Source: an uncultured Spirochaetales bacterium
Lineage (GTDB): Bacteria; Spirochaetota; Spirochaetia; Sphaerochaetales; Sphaerochaetaceae
Direction: 5' to 3'
DNA length: 64,000 nt
NCBI GenBank assembly: GCA_949293595.1
Contig: CASFDW010000001.1
Coordinates: forward strand, 372,001-436,000
A program made the position numbers and the translations under genes. The notes below the pieces were generated by a model. The model worked only from the letters and a program-made list of their open reading frames with translations. It was not told the DNA's origin and ran no database searches. Positions 43,664-51,163 of this stretch are shown piece by piece. Each line of letters opens with the position of its first letter. The stretch's first letter is position 1.

Positions 43664-44571
43664 GAGGCCTCCTCGAAAAGGTTGAGCAGGTCTATCCTGC
43701 ACCGTACGTTGGTCTTCCCGAAGATGTTCGCGATATGGTTGTTCACGGTATTGACGCTTATGCTCAGCCTTGCGGCGATCTCCTTGTTGGTCAACCCGAT
43801 CTTGATCAGCCTGACGATCTCCATCTCGCGGTCCGTGATGTGGAAACGTTCGGCGATCTTTTCGGCAAGCTCGGCCTTCTTCTCCCCGTCGGCGGTCTCC
43901 GAGAGCATCTGGATCTTGTGCTCCGAATTGGCAAGTGCGATGAAAAGAAAGACCAGCAGCATTATGAAATAGCACAATGCGATGAGCGGCAAAAACAGGC
44001 TGCGCACCGTCGATGTGAGCATCGACGATATGAAGAGAGGAAGCATCGCCAAAGATACGATCATTATGGTGAGCGTCGCATGGCGGACGTTTTTTTCCTC
44101 TATGTTCCTCCTGATGCTTATCATGATTATGACCGTGTAGACGAGCACCACAGTGAAGAACGCATACGCCGCGATCACGAACACGTCATCGTGCAGAACG
44201 ATGTCCAGAACCGAGGCTGTGGCGAAAAGGACGCACAACAGGACGAAGAACACCTTCTCCCAGGTCGGGAACGGACGGGCCACGACCCAGTTCATGAATC
44301 TTGGGATGAAGAATATCAAGAACGTCACATCTAGTATGAATATCGTCTTCCAGACAAGCAGGAGAACAAGTGAGAAGGTGGTCTCCCCAAGCAGGATGGA
44401 GAACTGCATCAACGAATATGAGAAGACGACACCGAGCAATGTCGAAACGAAGACTATCAGGAATTTCGACCATTTAAGCTGAACCCTGCGCCCCCATACA
44501 ATGGCGAGCGCAAGGTCCATCGAAGATATGGATATTGCAAAAATGCAAACCAGGAGTGTCAGCCCAGCCAT
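43657..44571 (-). CDS. Membrane-bound LuxR-type regulator with seven transmembrane segments
   Basis: 304 residues. Seven hydrophobic segments fill roughly residues 1-225, followed by a short linker and a C-terminal LuxR/FixJ helix-turn-helix (about 241-298: ITDREMEIVRLIKIGLTNKEIAARLSISVNTVNNHI). There is no receiver domain. The protein would sense something at or in the inner membrane and bind DNA directly. It begins 3 bp after rloB and overlaps the hydrolase gene by 7 bp, so it is part of the same transcript. Similar 7TM-HTH proteins occur in spirochaetes and Firmicutes; ligands are unknown. Confidence 0.85.
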   Translation of the reverse strand: MAGLTLLVCIFAISISSMDLALAIVWGRRVQLKWSKFLIVFVSTLLGVVFSYSLMQFSILLGETTFSLVLLLVWKTIFILDVTFLIFFIPRFMNWVVARPFPTWEKVFFVLLCVLFATASVLDIVLHDDVFVIAAYAFFTVVLVYTVIIMISIRRNIEEKNVRHATLTIMIVSLAMLPLFISSMLTSTVRSLFLPLIALCYFIMLLVFLFIALANSEHKIQMLSETADGEKKAELAEKIAERFHITDREMEIVRLIKIGLTNKEIAARLSISVNTVNNHIANIFGKTNVRCRIDLLNLFEEASW

Positions 44572-44574
44572 GCC

Positions 44575-45210
44575 TTATTTGAAAGCCTTCTGGTTGTGCG
44601 ACATGTCCGCCTTGCCGCAGACGGTCTGGATGCATTCATCGAAGAGAGGCATCGTCGTGGCGGGAAGCCCTGTCTGTATCTCGACCTTGTCGTTGTAGTT
44701 CCTTGCGTTGAGATCCGCGGTGGCATGCCTGGAGAACAGCTGCAGATGCAGGTTGAGACCTTTGGTGAGCAGGAACTCGGGAGACATGGAGAATCCGGGA
44801 ATGGCCTGCGCGACCTTGCCCCTGATCGCCTCCTCGTCGGCGACGAAGGCGGCCGGCTGTGTCAGATGCAGCAGGAACCAGAGCTCGAAGCACGGATTGA
44901 AATAGCAGAGGTTGATCTTCTTCTTCCTCGCATATTCCTCATACTGCCTGACCTCGTCCACATCCGTTCCGACCTCGTCGAATCCGAACAGGCACCATAC
45001 ATGCTGGTATTTGCCCGAAAGCTTCCTCTTGCTGGTAGCATCGATCAGATGCTTGAGCGTCAGGTCCTTGACATCCGCACATTCCACCGTCAGGTTCATA
45101 TAGCGGCAGTCCTTCCTCATCTGCGAAAAGTAGATGGCCTCGGCCTTCGTTGCGGTGACCAAGAGAATCGTACCCTTCGCCTCTGTTATGTTTTTCTTAC
45201 GGATGGCCAT
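44575..45210 (-). CDS. RloB/AbiLii-like protein with degenerate Toprim motifs
   Basis: 211 residues. The RloB hallmark NPCFELWFLLHL is clear (about 105-116). In related proteins the N-terminal strand reads like VCEGEKTE, with a catalytic Glu, and a later strand reads FDKDD. Here the equivalents are LLVTATKAEAIYF (residues 16-28) and CLFGFDEVG, so the EG pair and the first Asp of DxD are absent. The ATG at 45210 has AGGAGG 7 nt upstream and overlaps the RloA stop (TGATG). Normally a nuclease effector of AbiL-type phage defence; here probably not catalytic in the usual way. Confidence 0.78.
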   Translation of the reverse strand: MAIRKKNITEAKGTILLVTATKAEAIYFSQMRKDCRYMNLTVECADVKDLTLKHLIDATSKRKLSGKYQHVWCLFGFDEVGTDVDEVRQYEEYARKKKINLCYFNPCFELWFLLHLTQPAAFVADEEAIRGKVAQAIPGFSMSPEFLLTKGLNLHLQLFSRHATADLNARNYNDKVEIQTGLPATTMPLFDECIQTVCGKADMSHNQKAFK

Positions 45211-46493
45211 CACTTATCCTCCTTAACTTCTTCTTCCTCATCCTCCACCGGTGTTCCGTCATGGACGAAATAGAAGTCGCTGGTCACCGGGAGAGCGCCG
45301 AAGGCTCCCTGGAGATACCTGTTGTAGACGGTGGTCCTGCTCCTGCCCTTGAAATCGGAAAGGCTGAAGAAGACCGTGGAGCTCTCATTGTCCTTCTGTG
45401 CGAACCAGATCGCATCCTTCCTGAGAAGGCCTTCCTTGAGAAGGGACGGGTTGCAGTCCACGACAAGCATCTGGCTGTGCTTGTTGCAGCTCTCGAAGAT
45501 CTCGACGAGGTGGCAGAGAACATCGGGATGCAGGAGCTGTCCGAAGTCGTCGATCAGAAGGGTCTTCTCGCTGACAAAGCTTGTGAAGAAGGCGATTCCG
45601 ATTGCCACGAGTCGTCTCAGGGACAGGGATTCCATGAGGAAAGCCTGGCTGTATCCGTCCACCTTCTTGTCGTTCACGTACACATGGGTGAACACAACGG
45701 ACCTCGTGCCGTCCTCCTTCTGCTTGACTCCCACGCGCCTGATATCGGTTATGTCGAGGGCCCACAGGTAGTTGACGAGCATGTCGCCCCAGCCAGGGTG
45801 CTTGGAGAGCGCGTCCGCGACGAACTGCTCGGCCTGTGTTCCGACTCCCATGGGAAGAACGTTCAGCGTGTTCTTGAACCAGTTGTACATCTGCCCGCTG
45901 GTCTGCCCGCCTGAAAGGGCCGACTCGCTCAAAAACGTCCTGGACTCCGGAAGATTCTTGGCTGCCCTCTTCTTATCACCGCGGTAAAGCTTTCCGAAGC
46001 GGTAGGTATACCCTTCGCCGTCCTCAGCCTTCCTGCGCTCGAACATCACCTTTTTCGATCCGTTGACGATAAAGAAAAGGGACTCGCAGTAAACCCTCTC
46101 GCGGTTCGCCACCAACGTGTACCTTCCGATGACGGTCGGCTTCTCGTCGTTCCCAGCCTCCCCTTTGTCCAGAAGCACGTCGATGCTTATTGTCGCTGGG
46201 GTCATCTTGTCGATACCATATGCGAAAACGGTTCCGGAAAGGCTGCTTGCAAGCGGGTTGACGGTCTCGGGATCAGAAAGGACGATCCTTCTCAATACCT
46301 CCAACGCCCTCACGAAGGAGCTCTTTCCCGCACCGTTCGGACCGATGACGGCGCTCGTCTTGATCAGATTGAGCTTCTCTGTGACCTGGATCACCTTCGA
46401 GGGATCAAGACGGTTGTCCTTGACAGCTTCGAAACTGATCGTCTGGCTCGACTTTACAGATTTGAAGTTTTCAATAGTCATGCTTAACAGCAT
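45210..46493 (-). CDS. RloA/AbiLi-like AAA15-family ATPase
   Basis: 427 residues, SMC/ABC-like head without a long coiled coil. Walker A GPNGAGKSS (51-59) is intact. The Walker B region reads KTLLIDDFGQLLHP (near 312), with Asp where the catalytic Glu is expected, and the following switch, usually TTHN/TTHD, reads VVDCNPSLL, so the His is missing. DAIWFAQKDNESSTVFFSLSDF is the RloA C-terminal hallmark. An acidic tail (EDEEEEVKEDK) ends the protein. The ATG at 46493 has GGAGG 7 nt upstream and overlaps the PHP stop. Partner of RloB. Confidence 0.85.
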   Translation of the reverse strand: MLLSMTIENFKSVKSSQTISFEAVKDNRLDPSKVIQVTEKLNLIKTSAVIGPNGAGKSSFVRALEVLRRIVLSDPETVNPLASSLSGTVFAYGIDKMTPATISIDVLLDKGEAGNDEKPTVIGRYTLVANRERVYCESLFFIVNGSKKVMFERRKAEDGEGYTYRFGKLYRGDKKRAAKNLPESRTFLSESALSGGQTSGQMYNWFKNTLNVLPMGVGTQAEQFVADALSKHPGWGDMLVNYLWALDITDIRRVGVKQKEDGTRSVVFTHVYVNDKKVDGYSQAFLMESLSLRRLVAIGIAFFTSFVSEKTLLIDDFGQLLHPDVLCHLVEIFESCNKHSQMLVVDCNPSLLKEGLLRKDAIWFAQKDNESSTVFFSLSDFKGRSRTTVYNRYLQGAFGALPVTSDFYFVHDGTPVEDEEEEVKEDK

Positions 46494-47143
46494 CACACCA
46501 CCTCCTTAAGAGTTTGAGCCAGATGGCCCATCTTTTCCAATATTAAGGGATAACGGACAACACCTTCGCCCAGGGCGATTATGTCATCCCGGTTTCCATG
46601 ACAGTCGGATGCGAGCAGATCGACGAACCCGCTTTCGCAGTAGCGCCGGGCCTTATCCGATTTCGAAAGCGCCTTGCCGTTTACCTGTATGAGGTAGCCG
46701 CGGCTATGGAACTCCTCCACAAGCGGGCTGTCGACATCCAGCCAGCTGTAGCGCTCTATGTGCGCGATGACAGGTATGCGCGGAGCCAGCGCCTCCAGCT
46801 TCTCAAGAAGGTTGAGGGGGGCGAACGTCGTGCTGAACTCCACCAGATAATACTTGCCGAGCAGGGGGACCCCCTTTATCGGAAGTTCGTCGCGGACATA
46901 GATTTCCGACCCGAGAAACGAAAAGAGGCCGCACGAGGAGGCAATCTCGGAGGCTCTGGCGAACGCGGTGCGGATCTGACCGACCTGGGTCGTCACATAC
47001 GGGTCGTAGAGATGAGGGGTGAAGCACACGCCATCGAAGCCAACCGCCTTGTAGGTGGAAAGCAACGCCTTCAGATCATCCCATTTTGCAAAAGAATCAT
47101 CAATTTCGGGCAAAAGATGGCAATGTAGATCAAATAAACTCAT
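46493..47143 (-). CDS. PHP-domain phosphoesterase, CpsB/YwqE-like
   Basis: 216 residues. Metal-binding PHP motifs are all present: DLHCHLLPEIDD (His7, His9), FTPHLYDP, GSEIYV, IAHIERY and ASDCHGN. This group contains manganese-dependent tyrosine phosphatases of capsule clusters, but no capsule genes are nearby. The start is ATG 47143: TATAAT lies 9 nt upstream (near-leaderless), and the ORF extension of 24 codons runs through the promoter. First gene of the operon with RloA, RloB, LuxR and hydrolase. Confidence 0.82.
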   Translation of the reverse strand: MSLFDLHCHLLPEIDDSFAKWDDLKALLSTYKAVGFDGVCFTPHLYDPYVTTQVGQIRTAFARASEIASSCGLFSFLGSEIYVRDELPIKGVPLLGKYYLVEFSTTFAPLNLLEKLEALAPRIPVIAHIERYSWLDVDSPLVEEFHSRGYLIQVNGKALSKSDKARRYCESGFVDLLASDCHGNRDDIIALGEGVVRYPLILEKMGHLAQTLKEVV

Positions 47144-47152
47144 ATTGATAGT

Positions 47153-47158
47153 ATTATA
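47153..47158 (-). promoter_or_regulatory. -10 element of the PHP-RloA-RloB operon
   Basis: Consensus TATAAT on the minus strand, 9 nt before the ATG; no Shine-Dalgarno site. The -35 is not convincing. Confidence 0.5.
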
Positions 47159-47323
47159 ACCAAAAACCAGCACAAAAATAATTTTTTTTGTTAATTTCAG
47201 ACTATCGTAAAACAATAGCCGCTAAAACAGATTTCATTCTCAAAAAATGGTGGAATATTATCGAGTAAACCAACATTTTAGCATAAATATCGAATAGATA
47301 AGGATATTGATTTAAAAAAAATC

Positions 47324-47356
47324 AAAAAAACTACTTAATATAAGCTAAGTAGTTTT
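47324..47356 (-). terminator. Terminator of the 47.4-49.7 kb operon
   Basis: Minus strand: perfect 11-bp stem AAAACTACTTA/TAAGTAGTTTT (47327-47337 with 47346-47356), 8-nt loop, followed by further T residues. The remainder of 47159-47323 is AT-rich and appears empty. Confidence 0.85.
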
Positions 47357-47371
47357 ATCAATTTTCAATAT

Positions 47372-47737
47372 TCAAAACTTCAAATCGGTCCTTTTTTCGA
47401 CCACCTTGGACAGCACAGGGGATGAAACATCGTCGAAAACGACCAGGCTGGTCCTGGAGAAAGGATCCACATGGTCCTTGATCCAGAAAAGGAGGTCGTC
47501 GTCCTTCAGCTCGGAAAGAGCCTCTCCGAATCCGGCGAAAACGACGACGTCGAAGCTCGCGCTGCTTATCCATCTCTTCATCTGGCTCACGGCCTGTGCG
47601 GCCCCGCCCTTCCCGAAGCTCTTCTCCAGGATTCCGGCGGGAGCCTTGAACGCGGACGAGTAACTGATCACCGCCGCCTTCATGGAGGAAAGCTCGCCGC
47701 ATATGTCGGAACCTTCGTAAACAACCATCCTTGCCAT
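47372..47737 (-). CDS. Hypothetical protein of 121 residues
   Basis: Not recognised. Predicted soluble, alternating helices and strands (MVVYEGSD..., SFDVVVFAGFGEALSEL, TSLVVFDDV), compatible with a small alpha/beta fold. No signal peptide. It starts one base after the lipoprotein stop with GAGGT 6 nt upstream, so it is translationally coupled to that gene. Coding is supported by this spacing and by a terminator directly after it. Confidence 0.65.
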   Translation of the reverse strand: MARMVVYEGSDICGELSSMKAAVISYSSAFKAPAGILEKSFGKGGAAQAVSQMKRWISSASFDVVVFAGFGEALSELKDDDLLFWIKDHVDPFSRTSLVVFDDVSSPVLSKVVEKRTDLKF

Positions 47738-47738
47738 A

Positions 47739-48836
47739 TCAATACCTCACAGAATCATATATGCTGCTTTCAAAAGCATCCTTTTTCTCATTGAGCCCCT
47801 CGATCTGGTTGCGGGCCTCCGAATTGCTCTTCTGTATGAACTGCAGCTTGCTCTGCAGCTTGTACGCATCGCCGTTTCCAGTATCTGAGCACACATCGCC
47901 GATCACGGAAAGGGCCTCGTCCATATTCCCCATGGCACCCAGAAGGAGGGCGGCGTTGTATCCCGAGGGCAGATGTCCGGTCTTCTGCCAGTTCGAAAGG
48001 AACCCGCGGGCGGCGGCATCCACGTTTCCATCCTTCGCATAATCATAGAAGACCTCCACCGATCCGTCCTTCGGCTTGTTCGACATAAGGTCGACGGAAA
48101 GCGATCTTCTGGTCGGAACCAGCTGCGTGAGTATGTCACCCTGTATGGACCTGATCATCGAGCAGAAATCCCAATACGGATCACCGGGCGAGAAATACGG
48201 GCTGCCGAGACTGACATTGTCGGAATCCTCGACATGGAAGGACCGCTTCGCAACGACCTTCTCCGTCTGTGTGTCGATGACGGTGAACGAGAAGGTCAGG
48301 CTCAGATCCACCTGGTAGTAATAGAGGCGGTCGTAAACCTTGCGCGGCCGGCCATCCTTGTCCACCACCTCCCTTTCCCTTATCGATGAATAGATGTATT
48401 CGTCAACCCCCATGCTCTCTATCTTCGGGATCACAACGGCATCGATACCGTTGTCCTTGAAAATCTTCCTGGTGTCGACCCCGACGGACGATGCATCGAG
48501 CACCGCATCGGTGAACTTGGGCCCCTTGATGGTGAAGTACCCGCTGTTCGAAAGGGTTTCCAAAAACCTTTCCGTCGCATAAGATGCAACCTGGTCGCGG
48601 AGGGAATACCCGTATGACGAGTACACGAGGTTGTACGGCCCGGGATCAACGCTCCTTATGTATGCCGGAGGATTTGCGAACCCGGCGTACGGCACCGTCG
48701 AGGCTACGGCTATATTCCTGTAGTGCCCCATGTCTATCCCGCTGGGGGCGACATAGGATATGTCGACGCTGGTCATGCAGGATGAGAGGGAGAAGACCAG
48801 AACGGCAAGGATGGAGGAAAAAAGAATCTTCTTCAT
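47739..48836 (-). CDS. Envelope lipoprotein of 365 residues, CsgG/LptE-like in parts
   Basis: Signal peptide MKKILFSSILAVLVFSLSSC with an LSSC lipobox at Cys20. The middle has a repeat of strand-helix units with FKDNGIDAVVIPKIESMG, reminiscent of the GADAVIxGxI strand of CsgG and related lipoproteins. The C-terminal third is helical and TPR-like (DAAARGFLSNW...YNAALLLGAMGNMDEAL), followed by a coiled-coil end. CAGGAG precedes the ATG. Middle gene of a three-gene operon. Function unknown. Confidence 0.75.
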   Translation of the reverse strand: MKKILFSSILAVLVFSLSSCMTSVDISYVAPSGIDMGHYRNIAVASTVPYAGFANPPAYIRSVDPGPYNLVYSSYGYSLRDQVASYATERFLETLSNSGYFTIKGPKFTDAVLDASSVGVDTRKIFKDNGIDAVVIPKIESMGVDEYIYSSIREREVVDKDGRPRKVYDRLYYYQVDLSLTFSFTVIDTQTEKVVAKRSFHVEDSDNVSLGSPYFSPGDPYWDFCSMIRSIQGDILTQLVPTRRSLSVDLMSNKPKDGSVEVFYDYAKDGNVDAAARGFLSNWQKTGHLPSGYNAALLLGAMGNMDEALSVIGDVCSDTGNGDAYKLQSKLQFIQKSNSEARNQIEGLNEKKDAFESSIYDSVRY

Positions 48837-48871
48837 TGCAATGGCTCCTGAATGTTTTTTGATTGCGGGCC

Positions 48872-49651
48872 TCAGCTCGAAACGGAATGGGAAAGCAGGT
48901 ACCCGGCCACCTTGAGGCCCTTGAGGAAATTGTTCCTCTCGTTGATGCAGGTGAACGGAAGTCCGTAGTAGATGCTCATGGCATCCGCGAACCCGAGATC
49001 GTCGAAGCTCAGTATCGCCTTGTAGGGCTTGTCGAACACACGGCTTCTGTCAACCAGCTCGAGCTCGAATCCGAGATGACGGGCGATGCGGACAAGCTCG
49101 TCGCCGCGTATCCCCCTTCCCTCCTCGACGACCAAGGCAAAAGGCAGGCTCTGGTCGAAATTCTCCGACTGCGCGATCGAGCTGATGGTTATCATCAGGT
49201 CGATCACGTTCTCCCTGGTCACCTCAAGCTTCTTCGGATACGGGAATATCTTGACCCAGTCAGGGGTGAAGATCAGCCTGTTCAGGATGTTTGGCTTGGC
49301 CACGGATACAAGGTAGTCCCTGTACCCCGTATCGTCGCCGAACGTATACAGCACCCTCGGAGGAAGGTTGTCCATGACGGATACGGCCTTCTCCATAACC
49401 TTTTCGCCGGCATCCAGCATTATGAGCTGCTCCCCCTTCCTCATCTCGGAAAGAAGGGACGCATTGTCGTATGAGAGGGCCGAGAACGGCAGGCTCCTGG
49501 AAGATGAGAGACATATGGACCGCACATGATCGAGATCCGCCACCACGACAAGACGTGTGGACTTGCCTACCTTGCAGAAAAGCCCGTCGATGGCGGACAG
49601 GACGGCTTTCTCATCCTTTTGGAGGATTGCCACGACCGTATAATTTACCAT
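48872..49651 (-). CDS. Hypothetical protein of 259 residues
   Basis: Not recognised. No signal peptide or membrane segment. N-terminal strands VVAILQ and RLVVVADL and the C-terminal half (GRGIRGDELVRIARHLGFELELVD) look like two Rossmann-type alpha/beta lobes. First gene of the operon with the lipoprotein and the 121-residue protein (35-bp gap). TATGCT (49658-49663) lies 6 nt before the ATG and there is no Shine-Dalgarno site, so it may be leaderless. Confidence 0.65.
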   Translation of the reverse strand: MVNYTVVAILQKDEKAVLSAIDGLFCKVGKSTRLVVVADLDHVRSICLSSSRSLPFSALSYDNASLLSEMRKGEQLIMLDAGEKVMEKAVSVMDNLPPRVLYTFGDDTGYRDYLVSVAKPNILNRLIFTPDWVKIFPYPKKLEVTRENVIDLMITISSIAQSENFDQSLPFALVVEEGRGIRGDELVRIARHLGFELELVDRSRVFDKPYKAILSFDDLGFADAMSIYYGLPFTCINERNNFLKGLKVAGYLLSHSVSS

Positions 49652-49712
49652 GTGCTAAGCATAACATATGTGGAGACAAAAAAGAATAGGCGCAGGATAT
49701 TGCCGCCATGGT

Positions 49713-49740
49713 TTGAAAACGCCCCCTCATGATGTATAAT
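49713..49740 (+). promoter_or_regulatory. Predicted leaderless promoter of the acidic microprotein
   Basis: TTGAAA (49713-49718), 16 bp, consensus TATAAT (49735-49740), then exactly 7 nt to the ATG at 49748. No Shine-Dalgarno site. Confidence 0.65.
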
Positions 49741-49747
49741 CGGCAAC

Positions 49748-49900
49748 ATGTACGATTTCTATGACGAGGATGACGAAGACGAAGCATCGGAGGGTGAGGA
49801 GACATTCTTCACCGACATGAGGAAGCTGGTCGACGAAATGGACGACGTCGGACAGGAGATGGAGGACATGCCTGACGAGGACGGCGATCTGGATTTCTGA
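49748..49900 (+). CDS. Highly acidic 50-residue microprotein
   Basis: 50 codons plus TGA. 24 of 50 residues are Asp or Glu and only two are basic. It starts MYDFYDEDDEDEA; a short amphipathic stretch (FFTDMRKLVDEMDDVGQEM) sits in the middle and the end is DEDGDLDF. A strong promoter and a terminator frame it exactly. No family recognised. Its charge suggests binding to a basic partner, a DNA-mimic role, or metal binding; none is shown. Confidence 0.7.
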   Translation: MYDFYDEDDEDEASEGEETFFTDMRKLVDEMDDVGQEMEDMPDEDGDLDF

Positions 49901-49916
49901 CATAGCCGTGGCGGAC

Positions 49917-49968
49917 TGCCGCATAAGGAGGGCATACTGTCCTCCATGGCACTGTTCCGGCATTTTTT
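49917..49968 (+). terminator. Hairpin with T-run after the microprotein gene
   Basis: Outer stem TGCCG/CGGCA (49917-49921 with 49958-49962) around an inner stem GGAGG/CCTCC (49927-49931 with 49941-49945), then six T. It could also be an attenuator if trpX transcripts start upstream. Confidence 0.6.
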
Positions 49969-50020
49969 CCGTCAAAACCGCGGACCGCAGGTGAGGCCGC
50001 CGGAAAAATGTAAGATTTTT

Positions 50021-50052
50021 TGCATAAATATGCACCTTTTGCATATTGATGC
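50021..50052 (+). promoter_or_regulatory. Two tandem palindromes before trpX
   Basis: TGCATA-AA-TATGCA (50021-50034) and GCAT-ATTG-ATGC (50041-50052) lie 19 bp apart. The second covers the predicted -35 box, so a repressor is likely. Confidence 0.55.
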
Positions 50053-50074
50053 TTGATTTCTGTTAGGCTATCAT
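50046..50074 (+). promoter_or_regulatory. Predicted trpXYZ promoter
   Basis: TTGATG (50046-50051), 17 bp, TATCAT (50069-50074), followed by a leader with GGAGGG before the trpX ATG. Confidence 0.6.
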
Positions 50075-50097
50075 TTGCTCATATTCGGAGGGATCAA

Positions 50098-51096
50098 ATG
50101 AAAAAAATCGTACTTGCTCTCACACTGCTTCTCATCGCAGGGATGCTTTTCGCCGGCGGCACCAAGGAGGCCGCGGACGACGGAACAATAAAGATCGGCG
50201 TTTCCAAGCTCATGAGCCATGCCGCCCTTGATGCGGTTGAGGAAGGCATGCAGGACTATCTTGCCACGACGGACCTCAAGGTGAGCTACGACTTCCAGAA
50301 CGCGAACGGGGACATCAGCAGCAGCGCCTCGATCGCACAGAAATTCAAGGATGACAACGACGATGTCGTTATCGGAATCGCGACACCTACCGCACAGGCC
50401 CTAGTGAACGTCTTTTCGGACACACCGATCATATTCGCCGCAGTAACGGATCCGGTGGATGCCGGGCTTGTCGACTCGTATGAGGGAAGCGCTGACACGA
50501 ACGTCTGCGGAGTATCGGATCTCAGCCCTGTCGAGGAACAGATCAAGCTCCTGATGGATGTCACCGGCGCAAAGACGATCGGAAACATATACGCATCCGG
50601 GGAAGCCAACGGAGTTGCGTTGATGAACATGGCCAAGGAGGCTACGGAAAAGCTCGGAGGCACGTTCGTATCCGCAGCTGTCGCAAACTCCGCGGAGGTC
50701 ATGATGGCCGCACAGTCCATAATCGACCGTGTCGATGCCATATACATCGCAACGGACAACGCGGTGATCAGCGCCCTCGCCTCGGTCGACCAGGTGTGTT
50801 CGGACAACAACAAGCCGCTCTTCTCGTCGGACCCCTCCGGTGTCGACGGCCTCGACTGCCTCATCGCATGGGGATTCGACTACTATCAGATCGGAGTTGA
50901 GACAGGCAAGGCGGTGGAGAAGATCGTCGGAGGCACAAACGCCGGAACGCTCGGGACGATATACCTCACCGATCCTGCGGATTTCGAGCTCTGGTTCAAC
51001 CTGGATACGGCAAAGAAGCTCGGTATCACGATCGACCAGAGCTACCAGGACATGGCGGCCGTCCTGATAAAAGACGGTCAGAAGATTGTAAAATAA
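50098..51096 (+). CDS. trpX: TrpX/PF04392-type ABC transporter substrate-binding protein
   Basis: Periplasmic receptor of a TrpXYZ-type importer. 332 residues. Signal peptide MKKIVLALTLLLIAGMLFAG ends in the FAGG form. The mature part has IGVSKLMSHAALDAVEEGM, GIATPTAQALVN, FAAVTDPVDAGLV and GVETGKAVEKI, matching the ABC_sub_bind family. Homologues transport tryptophan or tyrosine in streptococci, but other family members differ, so the ligand is inference. GGAGGG lies 6 nt before ATG 50098; the longer frame lacks support. Confidence 0.87.
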   Translation: MKKIVLALTLLLIAGMLFAGGTKEAADDGTIKIGVSKLMSHAALDAVEEGMQDYLATTDLKVSYDFQNANGDISSSASIAQKFKDDNDDVVIGIATPTAQALVNVFSDTPIIFAAVTDPVDAGLVDSYEGSADTNVCGVSDLSPVEEQIKLLMDVTGAKTIGNIYASGEANGVALMNMAKEATEKLGGTFVSAAVANSAEVMMAAQSIIDRVDAIYIATDNAVISALASVDQVCSDNNKPLFSSDPSGVDGLDCLIAWGFDYYQIGVETGKAVEKIVGGTNAGTLGTIYLTDPADFELWFNLDTAKKLGITIDQSYQDMAAVLIKDGQKIVK

Positions 51097-51116
51097 GCGA
51101 AAAGGAATTAAAGTTT

Positions 51117-51146
51117 AAGGGCCACCCTTGCAGGTGGCCTTATTCA
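51117..51146 (+). promoter_or_regulatory. Intercistronic hairpin between trpX and trpY
   Basis: AAGGGCCACC and GGTGGCCTT pair (one bulged G) around CTTGCA, followed by only a weak TTATT. It probably protects or partly terminates the trpX message, giving more binding protein than permease. Confidence 0.6.
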
Positions 51147-51163
51147 CACCAAAAGGGGTTAAT

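Noticed and set aside
44575..46493. PARIS (AriA/AriB) identity for the ATPase-Toprim pair
   Set aside because: The second gene carries the RloB hallmark (CFELWFLLH) rather than a DUF4435 pattern, and the ATPase has the RloA-type IWFxxKD ending; AbiL/RloAB is the closer match.
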